Positions 37,579-51,075 of a DNA stretch of 64,000 nt are shown here, in pieces. Both the position numbers and the translations under genes were made by a program. The notes below the pieces were generated by a model. That model saw only the letters and a program-made list of their open reading frames with translations. It searched no databases and was not told the DNA's origin. This DNA is from Cenococcum geophilum 1.58 (taxonomy: Eukaryota > Ascomycota > Dothideomycetes > Gloniales > Gloniaceae): the NCBI GenBank assembly GCA_001692895.1, contig KV748183.1, positions 62,001-126,000 of the forward strand. The letters run 5' to 3'. Within the stretch, counting starts at the first letter, position 1, and each line of letters opens with the position of its first letter.

Positions 37579-39225
37579 TAAAGATTTTATTAACTCTATG
37601 TGATTCTACAGCCTCAAATCGAGGCTTGGCAATAGTGGATTTCTGTAAGGGATATTATTGCGGTCACCTCGGGTTGCCCTCAGGACAACCCCCGGACACC
37701 CCTCGGATAGCTGTCGGTCACGTGCCGGAGGCACGTGCCCATAGTATATACAGTAAAGCCGCGTTTTAACGTTATCTTGGTACACCGTTTATCTACGGTA
37801 TACCGGTCAATAGCCAGGTACAGTTGATTTTACTATAAGGGGTGTAAGTCTTTACGTTTAAATTTGATACGCCGTTACGTTCAAAGCTTTCTTATACAAG
37901 AACGGTATAGCGCGAGCTATTGTGGTGTTGGAAACCCTATTTTGGAGCTGATTTGGGCGCCTAAGGATTAGGAACAACCATTCTTTAACGGAATTGCTTA
38001 ATTCTTAATGGAGGTTAACTGTATATATCTGCTTTATTAATCTATAGTTTAACTAACTAGTGAATATATATCTATAGATTATTATAGGGGTGGTTTATAT
38101 TCCATCTCTACTAGGCGCAATATAGCGCCATGCATTAACCCTTTACTTTTAAGCCTATAAACCAGCACCGCTGCCATCAATATTTATTAATTTAACACCC
38201 CTCTTGCCCTATATAATGGCGAAGTCTAAGGACCTTAAGCGCCTTCACCGCCATGGTATTTTAGAGCGTAAGAGGCAGCAGATCCGGGTATACTGCTGTA
38301 AGAACCCTTAAAAACCTCAGAGACGCTGCTCACTTTTTTACTAATTAATTTTAACGCCCTTATATAATACGCCAGATAACAAGGAAAGCGATAATAAGGT
38401 TAAGCTATAGGTTATTGACCCGAGGTACGAGTGGTCTATATATTCGGGTTGGGGGGTCCTGGAATTTAAACTTCCGCCAAGCCAGCTTCTGATTGGTTAG
38501 AAAGCCGGCTTCTCATTGGTTAGAAAAAAAGTTGCGCGCGGTAAGTTATAGCAGAATCTACGTGACGAATATTAAAATATTATAAACATTAAAATATCCT
38601 ACTAAGGTAGTATTACGCCTTCCTTTTTATTAATACCTCTATTAATACCAATGTATATATTATAAATACAGCAGATCCTACTGTAATTAAGTGCAGTAAG
38701 TGCTATATCTATAAGCCCCGCCTTAACTTTGTTAAAGACGGCCCTTTAAAGAAGATTTTAAAGCTGTGCCAGTGATGTCGATTAAAGGCGCGTTTTCCTT
38801 ATATATTACTTCTACTTCTGCTTACTTTTCTAGGCCTCCAAATATGATTTAAATAAGCGAAGAGCTCTTATAGAGTTAGGTTTTACTACTAAGAATCGTC
38901 CTACAAGGCGCTAGCGAACTACTCTACCTAAAAATAATACCGAGAACGCCTTCCTACCTCGCGGCCAGAACAGTTAAGATACCCCTAAAATGGCTTAATA
39001 ACGGAAGATAATTAGGGTAATATAACGGGAGCACCGTATTCTTAATTAGCGGGGTAAAGCTTACTTACTTACTCCTCTGCTATATACCATAGATAAAGCT
39101 CCGTATAGTAGAAGAGATACTCTAGATAGCCTAAATGCGTCCTTGCTGGAACTAGCTCCTATACCTACTCTACCGCTAATACCTACCCTACCTCCAATAC
39201 CTACTCTACCACTAATACCACCTTC

Positions 39226-39441
39226 CTTGCGGCAAGCTCCCTTACAGCAGGCTCCCTCACAGCAGGCTCCCTTACGGCAGGCTCCCTCACGGCAGGCTCC
39301 CTTACAGCAGGCTCCCTTACGGCAGGCTCCCTCACGGCAGGCTCCCTTACGGCAGGCTCCTTTACGGCAAGCTCCCTTACGGTAGGCTCCCTTACGGCAA
39401 GCTCCCTTACGGCAAGCTTCGTCGCGGCAAGCTCTAACTAC
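39226..39441 (+). repeat. 15-bp minisatellite encoding Arg-Gln-Ala-Pro-Leu repeats
   Basis: About 14 units of CGGCAGGCTCCCTTA with minor variants. Each encodes RQAPL or close variants in the + frame. Copy 2 of the Helitron has only a single equivalent unit near 44537. The array is less RIP-mutated than its surroundings (CAG and CA kept). Confidence 0.9.
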
Positions 39442-41638
39442 AGCCACACTACTACCCATTTTAGCTGTTAATTGGGAGCGAATTAAGAAGTTTAGGAGTA
39501 TACTATAGGCTAAATATATAGAGACGTACAGCTGTTATAAGGAGTGGTAGTTTTAAATAGGCCTAGCTATAGAGGGTGATAATATAGGTATATATAAAGC
39601 CTGCATTAAGGACGCCAATAGCCTTAAATATCTAACCCTTTCTCCCCTATTTAGTAAAAGCAATAAGCTTAATCTAGGGCCTGTTCCTAGCTTCTTACCT
39701 ATACTTACTACAGTAGAGGAGCTTCTAATTACGCGTGTATACGTTTATCTATAAGTCGTGCGTATACGCGGCTAGTAATATCGCTATACTAGTTACGTCT
39801 ACTGCTTTAGCCAGAACACACTAAAGACTTAGAGGTAGCTACTACAGCTACCTACTAAACTTAATATACTAGTCGTGAGGCCTATAGTAGTAGAGGGTGG
39901 CGAATATCTAAGTTAACGGTTTACTAAGCGGTATACTATAAGGCGCTCTGCTATATTACTATAGCTTTACTTTTTAAAGGTTAATTATCCTAATTATTAT
40001 AATGTTAAAATATATAGCACCTAGCTAACTAACTTACCTAAAAATGGCTCTATATTAGATTAGCTACCTTATATTAATAAGTTAGAGTCTAATTCTAGTA
40101 GCCTAATAGCGTACCCTACTACTCCTATATAATGTCCTACTATTAATCCTCTACTTACTAAGCTTAGTACTAATATACTAGACAGCGAATTTAATAATAA
40201 TATACTAGATACTTTAGTTCCTAATCTAGTGCCTAACCTTAATAAATTAGAGCTTTTAGGTCGTAAGGTTTAATACTAATAAAACCTATAAGCGGGCCTA
40301 GAGGTTCCTACTGTGCGATAGATACCTCTCTCTAAGTAATCAGCTAGTTTTATTATACACAGCGCCTTTTCTACTCTATTTCCTTATAGTAAAGCCAATT
40401 TTAACATACTACGAAGCCGTATAGTTACCCTAGCTACGTACGCCAAGTATATACTTAAGTATTAGGACGGTTAGTTTAGCCGCTACCCCTTATTTTACTA
40501 CTATATATTTAATTAGATTATAAAAGAGCAAGCCCTTAACGCTACCCGCTTCCTCTATAGCTAATTAAATAAAAATAGTCTATCTTTAAATAAGCTTAGT
40601 AATCTTATAAATAGTAATAGGGGTGGCTAGTTACTAAATAAGATTATATGGTATATACGGAACCTTAAGGGTACTAGACCTTACTAGAGGTAGAAGAGAA
40701 ATAAGCTTACGGCTTATACTAAGAATATTAAGAGCGGGTCTCTATTCTTTACACTTAGCGCTATTAATTTATATTGGTATAATCTATACTCTTATATACC
40801 TTTATTTAACAAATATAAGGCTGCTAATAAGGCTTAGCGTTACTAGATTGCTTCTTAAAATCTTAATAATAATCCGCATATTGCTGCTTACTGGCTATAT
40901 CGCCGCTTTGATCTGTTTAGGAAGCACGTACTTATAGGTCTATTTAATAGCACTAACTTTTAGTCCTAATTTAAGTAGTAGGTATAAGGTAGCGGCTATA
41001 TATATAGCTTTTTATAGAGTTTAATAGCCCTAAGGCTAGATCCGTTAGCTAGTAAATTAAGGGCGGTTTTTGCTAAGTACTAAACTACTTTTATATTTGT
41101 AATAAATCCTAATTAATCTAAGCCTCCTAATCTCTAATATTCTTCTACTCTTAGCTATAAAGAACAGCTTAATACTAGTGAGCTTCTTACTGCCTACCTT
41201 AATTAATTTTAACGGTACCGTAATTACACCAAATCTTACTGCTTAAGATTAAAGAAAGGCTCTACTAGAGTAAAGGAGTGCCGCTTTTATTTTCTACGCT
41301 CTCTCCGTAATAAGGCCGCTGTATTAAAGGATTAAAATCTATATTACTGGACGTTCTATCTATAGCATAACGATAAGCTTCTTAATAGTTATAACGCAGC
41401 TATAATATTGGCGTGGATGGCGAATATTAATACGTCACCCGCTATAAGCGTATTAGTAATAGTTAACTATATAGGCAAATATTGCAGTAAGAAAGAGAAG
41501 AAGTTAACTTCCTACTAAGAGCTATTTTAATTAGTATAGCCGCACGCTAATAGCCTTTATGCCTTTAGTTTGGTTATGGCTAGGTTTATAAATAAGCTTA
41601 TTGCTAAATATAATTAGTTAGCGTAGGAGGTATACTAT

Positions 41639-41880
41639 TGTGGTGGGGTAAAATGGGCCACTACTTAGTGCCTTGGCATTTTCCTGTATATATCGAGCCT
41701 TCGGCTTCTCTCCTTCTCTCGACATCACGACCTACCGAGAATACATTCTTTCCTTTCTTCTTACTGACTGCTTTCCTACTGATTGATTACGACTGACGAC
41801 CGACCGACCGACCGACCGACCGACNGACAGACAGACGGCACTGTGACTTTCCTATCTGAGAGTGGTCGTACCCTCCCACA
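41639..41880. mobile_element. Solo LTR (242 bp) inserted in Helitron copy 1
   Basis: The sequence starts TGTGGTGGGG and ends CCCTCCCACA, with CTAT on each side (41635-41638, 41881-41884). Helitron copy 2 shows the empty site with a single CTAT near 46750. Internal features fit an LTR: a TATATA box and a GAGAATACA-like block. A (CGAC)n/(CAGA)n microsatellite runs at about 41796-41835, with one ambiguous base at 41825. It is clearly less RIP-affected than its host, so it arrived later. Confidence 0.82.
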
Positions 41881-44800
41881 CTATCTACTTCTTAATATTC
41901 CCCTTTACGAAGGCTCTAGGAATATAGTAACTTTAAACTACTACTAGGAGGACGATTGAAGCGCTATATATAAGCTTAATAATAGGCAACTAAGAGGGTG
42001 TGGGCTGTCTAACTATAAGAAATATAAGCGCCGTCTAGATAGGGTAGAGGACGTTACTTTCCTTAATTTTCTACTCTATTTTAATTACTTTACTTATAAG
42101 TGTCGGCTAAGAGTAAGGCCTTAAGTTATATTATACTTTCCGCAATATAACAGTAATCGTTCCTATTTATAGTATCCTAAGTTCTGCTATATAAAGCTTA
42201 TTCTTTATTACCCGTAGAGGGAGTATAAGGAAGTAGCTACTTATACTAATGGATTTAGGGCCCCTAATTATATAGCTTCCTATTAGGCTTATATTAACTC
42301 TTATTAGTATCCACCTAACTACTTCTATAATTAGAAACTAGAGAAAGGTCGCGAAACTACTAATAATATTAATAAGTTTAAGGGCGATTTTATAGACGAC
42401 TTGGAGCTATACTAGTCCTTTAAGGCCCTATATACCCGTATTTAAAATACTAACAGAGTTAAAATTAAGGATTCTAATAGGCTTAGTAATAGGGAGCTTA
42501 ATTATAACTATAACTGGAGTATATATTAGGGTACGTACCCGCAGCTTAATAAAAGAACTTATTAGTAGGAAGCACGGCTATAGCCTCTACCGTTAAGCCG
42601 CCTATCCTAAATAGTAACCCTGTCCTCCTTATAACTAGGTTAGCGTTATATCTATAACGCTATAGTTAATTACTATAGGCAGATTTAAGTGGGCCTTAGC
42701 CCCCCCCTATTGCGGATTAACGTTAATAGAGAGGTAGAAACCGGCAAATTGTATCTTATTACTATCCTCTCTACTACGCTCTATAATATAGTAAGGGCTA
42801 ATAGTAAGCTATTACTATTAGCTTAAGCCGCCCCTACTAGGGTAGCTGCCTTTAGTATTAACGGCAGAACTATATATAATCTATTAAGGTTATTAGTAAA
42901 CCGTCCGTTTGATAAATTACCTGCTACTAGTCTTACGCCTCTATAATAAGCTTTTAAGGATATTCACTATCTTATCCTTAATAAGAAATCTATAATTAGG
43001 TAAGTATATCTAGCTTAGATTAATTACCGCCTCCGTTAAATCTACCCTATGCGTAACAATAACTACTTTAGAGGCTTAAATATTTTACTAGTAGGCGATT
43101 TCTATTAGCTTCCCCTTGTAGGTTAGGCGGCCTTATATAGCAATTTACCTGCTAGGCCGTCAGAGCTAGCTAGCTATAGAAAGGAAGCCTATAAGGCGAT
43201 TAACCGAATAGCTGTCTTAGATTAAGTTATGCGGTAGGGCGGTAATAATACTAAAAGCTTTATATTTAGGACCGCCCTTATAGAGCTACGTAGTAATTTT
43301 ATAAGTGATTTAACCTAAAAGCTTCTTTTAACTAGGTATAAGTAAGGCCTATCTACCAATAAGGTTGCGGGCTTTAATAACGTAATTCGGCTATATAGCA
43401 TACGCGCTGCTATAGGTAAGTATAATACTATTCGGCTTTATAACCTTTTACAGCTAGTAGTAGCTATTAAGTTAGTTAACACTAGTATAGGTGCGCGAAA
43501 AGTTACTCCTAATTAGTGCGATACTATAGAGAATCTAGCCCTATATATTAGCGCGAAAGTAATACTAATATAGAATATTTAGGTTAAACTAGGCTTAGTA
43601 AATAGTACTACTAATATAGTTAAAGATATTGTATAGAAGGGACACGCGGATATTAAAAAGGATTAGCCTTAGTTACTATTAATTACGGTAGATAGGTATA
43701 ACGGACCTGCCCTATTTACTCGGTAGGATAGTAAGAAAGTTATCCTTATATTTTCTATGCTTTATTGACCCGAGGTATAAGTAGTCTATTATATTCGGGT
43801 CCTGGAATTCAAACTCTCGCTAAGCCGGCTTCTAATTGGTTAGATGAAAAAGCGTGCGTAGTAAGTTGTGGCAGAATCCACGTGACGAACATTAAAATAT
43901 CCTAGTATTGCGCCTTCCTTTTTGTTAACACCTCTATTAATACTACTATATACATTATAAATATGGCAGATCCTACTGTAATTCAGTATAGCAAGTGCTA
44001 TATTTATAAGCCCCGCCTTAGCTTTGTTAAAGACGGCCCTTTAAAGAAGCTTTTAAAGCTATACCAGTTATATTAGTCAAAGGCGCGTCTTCCCTATATA
44101 TTACTTCTACCTCTACTTACTTTTCTAGATCTCTAAATATAATTTAAATAAGCGGAGAGCTTTTGTAGAGTTAGGTTCTACTAAGACTCGTCCTATAAGG
44201 CGCTAGCGAACTACTCTACCTGAAAACAATACCGAGAATGCCTTCCTACCTCGCGGCCAGAATAGCTAAGATACCCCTAAGATAGCTTAACGGCGGAAGA
44301 CAATTAGGGCAATACAATGGGAGCACCGCATTCTTAATCGGCGGGGTGAAGCTCACTCGCCTACCCCTCCGCTATATACTATAGATGAAGCTCCGTGCAG
44401 CAAAGGCACTCCAGATGGCCTAAATACGTCCTTGCCAGAACTAGCTCCTATGCCTGCTCTACTGCCAATACCTACCCTTCCGCCAATACCTACCCTTCCG
44501 CTAATACCTACCCTACCGCCAATACCACCTTTCTCGCGGCAAGCTCCGACTACGGCTATACCACTACCTGTTTTAGCTGTCGATTGGGAGCGAATTAAGA
44601 AGTTTAGGAGTATACTATAGGCTAAATGTATGGAGACGTGCAGTTATTGTAAGGAGCGGTGGTTCTAAATAGGCCTAGCTACGAAGGGTGATAATATAGG
44701 TATATATAAAGCCTGTATTAAGGACGCCAATAGCCTTAAAAATCTAACCCTTTTACCCCTATTTGGTGAAAGCAACGGGCTTAATCCGGGGCCTGTTCCT

Positions 44801-47800
44801 GGCTTCCTACCTATACTTACCGTGGTGGAGGAGCTTCTAATTACGCGCGTATACGTTTATCTATAAGTTATGCGTATACGCGGCCAGTAATATCGCTATA
44901 CTAGCTATGTCTACTGCTTTGGCCAGAATATATTAAAGACTTAGAGGCAGCTACTATGGCTACCTACTAAACTCGATATACTGGTCGTAAGGCCTACGGT
45001 AGTAGAGGGTGGTAAATACCTAAGTCGGCGGTTTACCAAGCGGTATGCTATAAGGCGCTCTGCTATAGTATAGTGGCTTTCCTTTCTAAAGGTTAATTAT
45101 CCTAATTATCGCGACGTTAAAATATGTAGCACCTAGCTTATAAGCTTACCCAAAAATGGCTCTATATTAGATTAGCTATCTTATATTAATAAGTTAGAGT
45201 CTAATTTTAGTGGCCCGACGGCTTACCCTACTACTTCTATATAATATCCTTATGCTGTTAATCCTCTACCTACCGAGCTTGGCAGTAATATACTGGACGG
45301 CGAATTTAATAATAATATACTAGATACTTTGGTTCCTAATCTAGTGCCTAACCTTAATAAATTGGAGCTTTTAGGTCGCGAGGTTTAATACTAATAAGAC
45401 CTATAAGCGGGCTTAGAGGTTCCTACTATGTAATAAACACCTCTTTCTAAGCGATTAGCTAGTTTTATTATGCGCGGCGCCTTTCCTACTCTGTTTCCTT
45501 ATAGTAAAGCCGATTTTGATATACTACAAAGCCATATAGTTACCCTGGCTGCGTACGCTAAGTATATGCTTAAGTATTAGGACGGTTAGTTTAGCCGCCA
45601 CCCCTTATTTCACTACTATGTATTTAATCGGATTATAAGAAAGCAAGCCCTTAGCGCCACCCGCTTCCTTTACGGCCAATTAAATAAAAATAGTCTATCT
45701 TTAAATAAGCTTAGTAATCTTATAAATAGTAATAGGGGTAGCTAGTTGCTGAATAAGATTGTACAGTATATATAAAACCTTAAGGGTATTAGACCTTACT
45801 AGAGGCAGAAGAGAAATAAGCTTATAGCTTATACTAAGAATATTAAGAGCGGGTCTCTATTCTTTACACTTAGCGCTACTAATCTATATTGGTATAATCT
45901 ACACTCTTATATGCCTCTATTTAACGAATATAAGGCTGCTAATAAGGCTTAGCGCTACCGGATTGCTTCTTAAAATCTTAACAATAATCCGCATATTNCT
46001 GCTTACTAGCTNNATTGCCGCTTTAATCTATTTAGGAAGCACGTGCTTATNGGCCTATTTAATAGCATAGACTTTTAGTCCCNATATAAGTGGNAGGTAT
46101 AAGNTAGNGGCCATATATATAGCTTCTTATGGAGTTTAACAGCCCTAAGGCCAGATCCGTTAGCTAGTAAGTTAAGGGCGGCTTTTGCTAAGTACTGGAC
46201 TACTTTTATATCCGTAGTTAATCCTAATTAATCTAGGCCTCCCGATCTCTAATATTTTTTTACTCTTAGCTATAAAGAACAGCTTAATACTAGTGAGCTT
46301 CTTACTGCCTACCTTAATCGATTTTAACGGCACCGTAATTACACCGAATCTTACTGCTTAAGATTAAAGAAAGGCTCCACTAAAGCAAAGGAGTGCCGCT
46401 TCTATTTTCCACGCTCTTTCTATAATAAGGCCGCTGTATTAAAGGATTAAAATCTATATTACTAGACGTTCTGTCCGTAGCGTAATAATAAGCTTTTTAA
46501 TGGTTACAATGCAGCTATAATATTAGCGTGGATGGCGAATATTGATATATCACCCGCTATAAGTATATTAGTAATAGTTAACTATATAGGCAAATATTAC
46601 AGTAAGGAAGAGAAGAAGTTAACTTCCTATTAGGAGTTACTCTAATTAGTATAGCCGTACGCTAATAGCCTTTATGCCTTTAGTTTGGTTGTAGCTAGGT
46701 TTATAAATAAGCTTATTACTAAACGCAATTAGTTAGCGTAGGAGGTATACTATCTACTTCTTAACATTTCCCTTTATAAAGGCTTTAGAAATCTAGTAAC
46801 TTTAGACTACCGCTAGGAGGATAATTAAAGCGCTACGTATAAGCTTAATAATGGGCAACTAAGAGGGTGCGGACTGTCTAACTATAAGAAATATAAGCGC
46901 CGCCTAGATGGGGTAGAGGACGTTACTTTCTTCAATTTTCTACTCTATTTTAATTACTCTACTTATAAGCGTCGGCTAAGAGTAAGGCCTTAAGTTATAT
47001 CGTACTTTCCGCGATATAACGGTAATCGTTCCTATTTATAGTATCCTAGGTTCTACTATATAAAGCTTATTCTTTATTACCTGTAGAGGGAGTATAAGGA
47101 AGTAGCTACTTATACTAATAGATTTGGGGCCCCTAATTATATAGCTTCCTATTAGGCTTGCGTTAACTCTTATTAGTACCCACCCAACTACTTTTATAAT
47201 TAAAAACTAGAGGAAGGTCGCGAAACTACTAATAATATTAATGAGTTTAAGGACGATTTTGTAGACGACTTAGAGCTATACTAGTCCTTTAAAGCCCTGC
47301 ATACCCGCGTTTAAAATATTAATGGAGTTAAAATTAAGGATTTTAATAGGCTTAGTAATAGGGAGCTTAATTATAACTATAACTAGAGTACGCATTAGGG
47401 TATATACCCGCAGCTTAATAAGAGGACTTATTGGTAGGAAGTACGGCTATAGCCTCTACCATAAAGCCGCCTATCCTAAATAGTAACTCCATCCTCCTTA
47501 TAACTAGGTTAGCGTTATATCTATAATATTATAGTTAATTACTACAGGCAGATCTAAGTGGGCCTTAGCCCCCCCCTACTGCGGATTAATATTAATGGAG
47601 AGGTAGGAACCGGCAAATTATATCTTATTGCTGTCCTCTTTACTATGCTCTATAATATGGCAAGGGCTAATAGCAAGCCGTTGCTATTAGCTTAAGCGGC
47701 CCCTACTAGGGTAGCTGCCTTTAATATTAACGGCAGAACTATATACAATCTATTAAGGTTACTAGTAAACCATCCGTTTAATAAATTGCCTACTACTAGT

Positions 47801-49479
47801 CTTATGCCTCTATAATAAGCTTTTAAGGATATTTACTATCTTATCCTTAATGAGAAATCTATAATTAGGCAAGTATATCTAGCCTAGATTAATCACCGCC
47901 TTCGTTAGATCTACCTTATATATAACAACAACTACTTTAGAGGCTTAAACATCTTGCTAATAGGCAATTTCTATTAGCTTTCCCCTATAGGTTAGGCGGC
48001 CTTATATAGCAATTTACCCGCTAGGCCGTTAGAGCTCGCTAGCTATAGAAAGGAAGCCTATAAGGCAATTAACTAAACAGCTGTCCTAAATTAAGTTATA
48101 CGGCAGGGCGGTAATAATATTAAGAGCTTTGTATTTAGGACCGCCCTTACGGAGCTATATAGTAATTCTATAAGTAATTTAACCTAGAAGCTTCTTTTAA
48201 CTAGGTATAAGCAGGACCTATTTATTAATAAGGTTACGGGCTTTAATAACGTAATTCGGCTATATAGCATACGCGCTGCTATAGGTAAGTATAACACTGT
48301 TTAGCTTTGTAACCTTTTACAGCCAGTAGTAGCTATTAAGTTAGTTAACACTGGTATAGGTGCGCGGAAAGTTACTCCTAATTAGTGCGATACTATAAAG
48401 AATCTAGCCCTATATATTGGCGCGAAAGTAATGCTAATATAGAATATCTGGGTTAAACTAGGCTTAGTAAATGGTACTACTGGTACAGTTAAAGATGTTA
48501 TATAGAAGGGACACGCGGATATTAAAAAGGATTAGCCTTAGTTACTACTAATTATAATAGATGGGTACAATGGACCTGCCCTATTTACTCGGCAGGATAG
48601 TAAGAAAGTTATTCCTATATTTTCTATGCTTTGTAAGTAGGAGGGTATAAAAGGCTCTTACTTACGGCGTTAATTTCCAATTACTCTAGCTTTTACTCTT
48701 ACTATATATAAAAGCTAAGGCCTAATACTTAACCGGGTGGTTTTAGATGTTAAAAAAAAGGATAAGATAGCTAGGCTAACCTATATAGCAATCTCACGAG
48801 TTAAGAAGCTTTTAGGGCTTATATTTAAACGTAGGTTTAATATAGAATAATTTTAGTCATCTATAAGTAAGACCAAAGAGGCATAATAAGAAGATTTTAT
48901 ATAGAGGCAGTAGCAACTACTTATAAACAACTTTTTCTAAATAGGAAATTATATACTAGCTCGGAGGTAAGCGGAGAATATAGCATTCGTCTTGGTTTCC
49001 TAATTTTTAAACAACTTAACCACAAAATCTAATTTTCTAAATTTTAACCCCCCTATCCGTCCTACCTTCTTACCGCTTTTAAAGCTGTTAGATATATATA
49101 TAATAGTATATAGGGAGAATTGGCAGTATTACCGGATCAATATTGCTGCTATCTATAGCGTTAATTAATTTTTAGAATTTTTTAAATTTTTTTTAAAGGG
49201 CGGAAATGTTGCTTATATAAGGAGTTATATAACCTCTAAGAATATATACTACTTAGGACCGCATATTAGCAGCCACGACTTCTCTATACTATAGTTAAGA
49301 TTTTATATATACCGCACCTGGAGCTACTTAAAATAACTATTATCTATAGATCTGCTAATTTATAAATTAAAAATTAGACGTAGTTAAAGCTATTAGTAGG
49401 GGTTATTAATCGCGCTCCTTATAACAAAATCCGACTAACGAACGAACTAATAAATTAAATTAAAAGTTCGGAACGTCTA

Positions 49480-50040
49480 AATAAGGTTCTGCTAAAACGC
49501 TAGCTAGACCCTAACCTAGACCCTTCCTAACCTATTAAATTTTAAAAATAACAACCTTTACTAAATTAAAAATCAACCTTATCCTTAACAAGCCATCTAA
49601 TTAGATTTAATAGTTCTTTATTATCTAAAACACAGCCAAAACTAATAAGGTATAGCAGTATATCGACCTATTTAAGAAGAAAGACGATCTTCTAAAGCTA
49701 GAACTACTAAATCGGCCCATACTAAGGGACATACTACCTACGGCTATATTAATAGCAAAGCTAAACCTAAACTAGCTTACTACTTATAACTAGCTCTACG
49801 CTAAATATAAGGATGATTTACGCGTATACTAGAAGTAAAAATAGGCTATAAATAATATTAATAACTATATCGTTTGCACTATATCGGTAGCCTACCTTTT
49901 ACTTATTAATAGCCTTAGTAGTTAGTTACATTAAATATTTAAGGCGTCTCTACTACTGTAGTAGCTACTATAGTAATAAAGACACCCCGTATTTTAGTAA
50001 GCAATTAAGCCCATCTTATACGAGAATCTTATATTATTAG
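49480..50040. other. RIP-degraded sequence, gag-like at best
   Basis: AT-rich, with stops in all frames. A + frame around 49600-49950 is weakly reminiscent of copia-type gag, but I cannot confirm it. No intact gene. Confidence 0.25.
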
Positions 50041-50049
50041 TACTTACTA

Positions 50050-51075
50050 AATCACGTGCTTATAGGGCCTCCTCCTATCTATAAATACTCCCTCCTCTAT
50101 ACCTTCCTCTCTTTTTCTTTCTTCTTCCTTATAAGAGCTAGAGGTGCTCTAATACCCCTCCCTAGTCCCTACTAAGGGATTTATTAAGTTAACGTGGACA
50201 ATATAGATAGTATTAAGAGATAAGACTCAGGGTAGAGAGAGGATACGAAGAACCGGAGGAGGCCTCTAGTATGTAATTAGTTAAGTAATATTAACCTAGC
50301 TATATTATAGCCTGCCTAATTCCTATACTACACGGCCCTCCTCCTATCTATGAGGAAGTGAGCGTCCTCTATACCTTCCTTTCTCTTTTCTTCTTTCCTT
50401 AAAAACTAGAGGCTGCTCTTAATACCCCTTCCTAGTCCCCACTAAGGGATTTATAGTCGATGTGGCGATATAGCATTAGCATCCTACATAAGGAGACGGT
50501 AAAGGGAGACAGGAAGGCGGAGGGCGTCTAGTGAGGTATTAGTTGAGCAACAATGTTAATATCTATTTAATAGCTGCCTAATCTCCTGTTTATAGGCTCC
50601 TCCCGTCTATAAATACTCCTTCCTTTATATCTTCTCTCTTCTTTTCTTACTTCCTTATAGTACTAGAGGTGCTCTAATACTCCTTGCTCTAATATCCTCT
50701 AGTCCACACTAATGGGATCTACTAATAAAGTAGTAAATATAGACAGCATCTAACGAGGAGACGGGTAAAAGAGGGGATAGGAAGGACGAACGACGTCCGG
50801 TAGGTGTTAGTTGAGCAACGTTAATGTCTATATTATGGCTGCCTAATCTCCCGTTCGTAGGCCTCACTCGCCGTCTATAAATACAACCTACTCTTACCTT
50901 CCTCTCTAATACCCTCCCTCTCTTTTTCTTTCTTCTTCTTATAAAGCTAGAGGTGCTCTAATACCCCTCCCTAGTCCCTACTAAGGGATCTATTAGTCGA
51001 CGTGGCGATATAGACAGCATCTGACGAGGAGATAGGTGAGAGAGGAGATAGGAAGGACGGAGGGGCGACCAAGGC
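50050..51075 (+). repeat. Four-unit tandem array with TATAAATA cores (about 260 bp each)
   Basis: Units begin near 50069, 50337, 50605 and 50860. Each has a CTCC..CTATAAATAC core (lost in unit 2), a pyrimidine-rich run, a GCTAGAGGTGCTCTAATACCCC-like block, TAGTCCCTACTAAGGGAT, and a purine-rich GGAGA..GGAAGGACGGA end. Spacing is 268, 268 and 255 bp. The promoter-like core plus pyrimidine tract resembles an LTR or subterminal promoter repeated in tandem. Confidence 0.75.

Larger units (their letters stand above)
38415..43764 (+). mobile_element. Helitron copy 1, 3'-truncated and RIP-inactivated
   Basis: Begins TTGACCCGAG, like copy 2, and is collinear with it over about 5.1 kb of shared sequence. 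The RepHel protein is traceable on the + strand: Cys-rich N-terminus, Pro-rich repeat, Helitron-like N domain (LFPYSKANF..., near 40380), Rep region with the HUH box reduced to YIY near 41000, then the PIF1 helicase. In the helicase Walker A reads VETGKLYLI near 42733, with Gly-to-Glu damage. The copy stops at 43764 inside the helicase, directly abutting the first base of copy 2, so the last helicase motifs and the 3' end are missing. Two insertions are private to this copy: a 15-bp minisatellite (39226-39441) and a solo LTR (41639-41880). Confidence 0.85.

Noticed and set aside
39061-39459. 132-codon minus-strand frame of Cys-Arg-Lys-Gly-Ala repeats
   Set aside because: It is the antisense reading of the RQAPL minisatellite in Helitron copy 1, not a separate gene.
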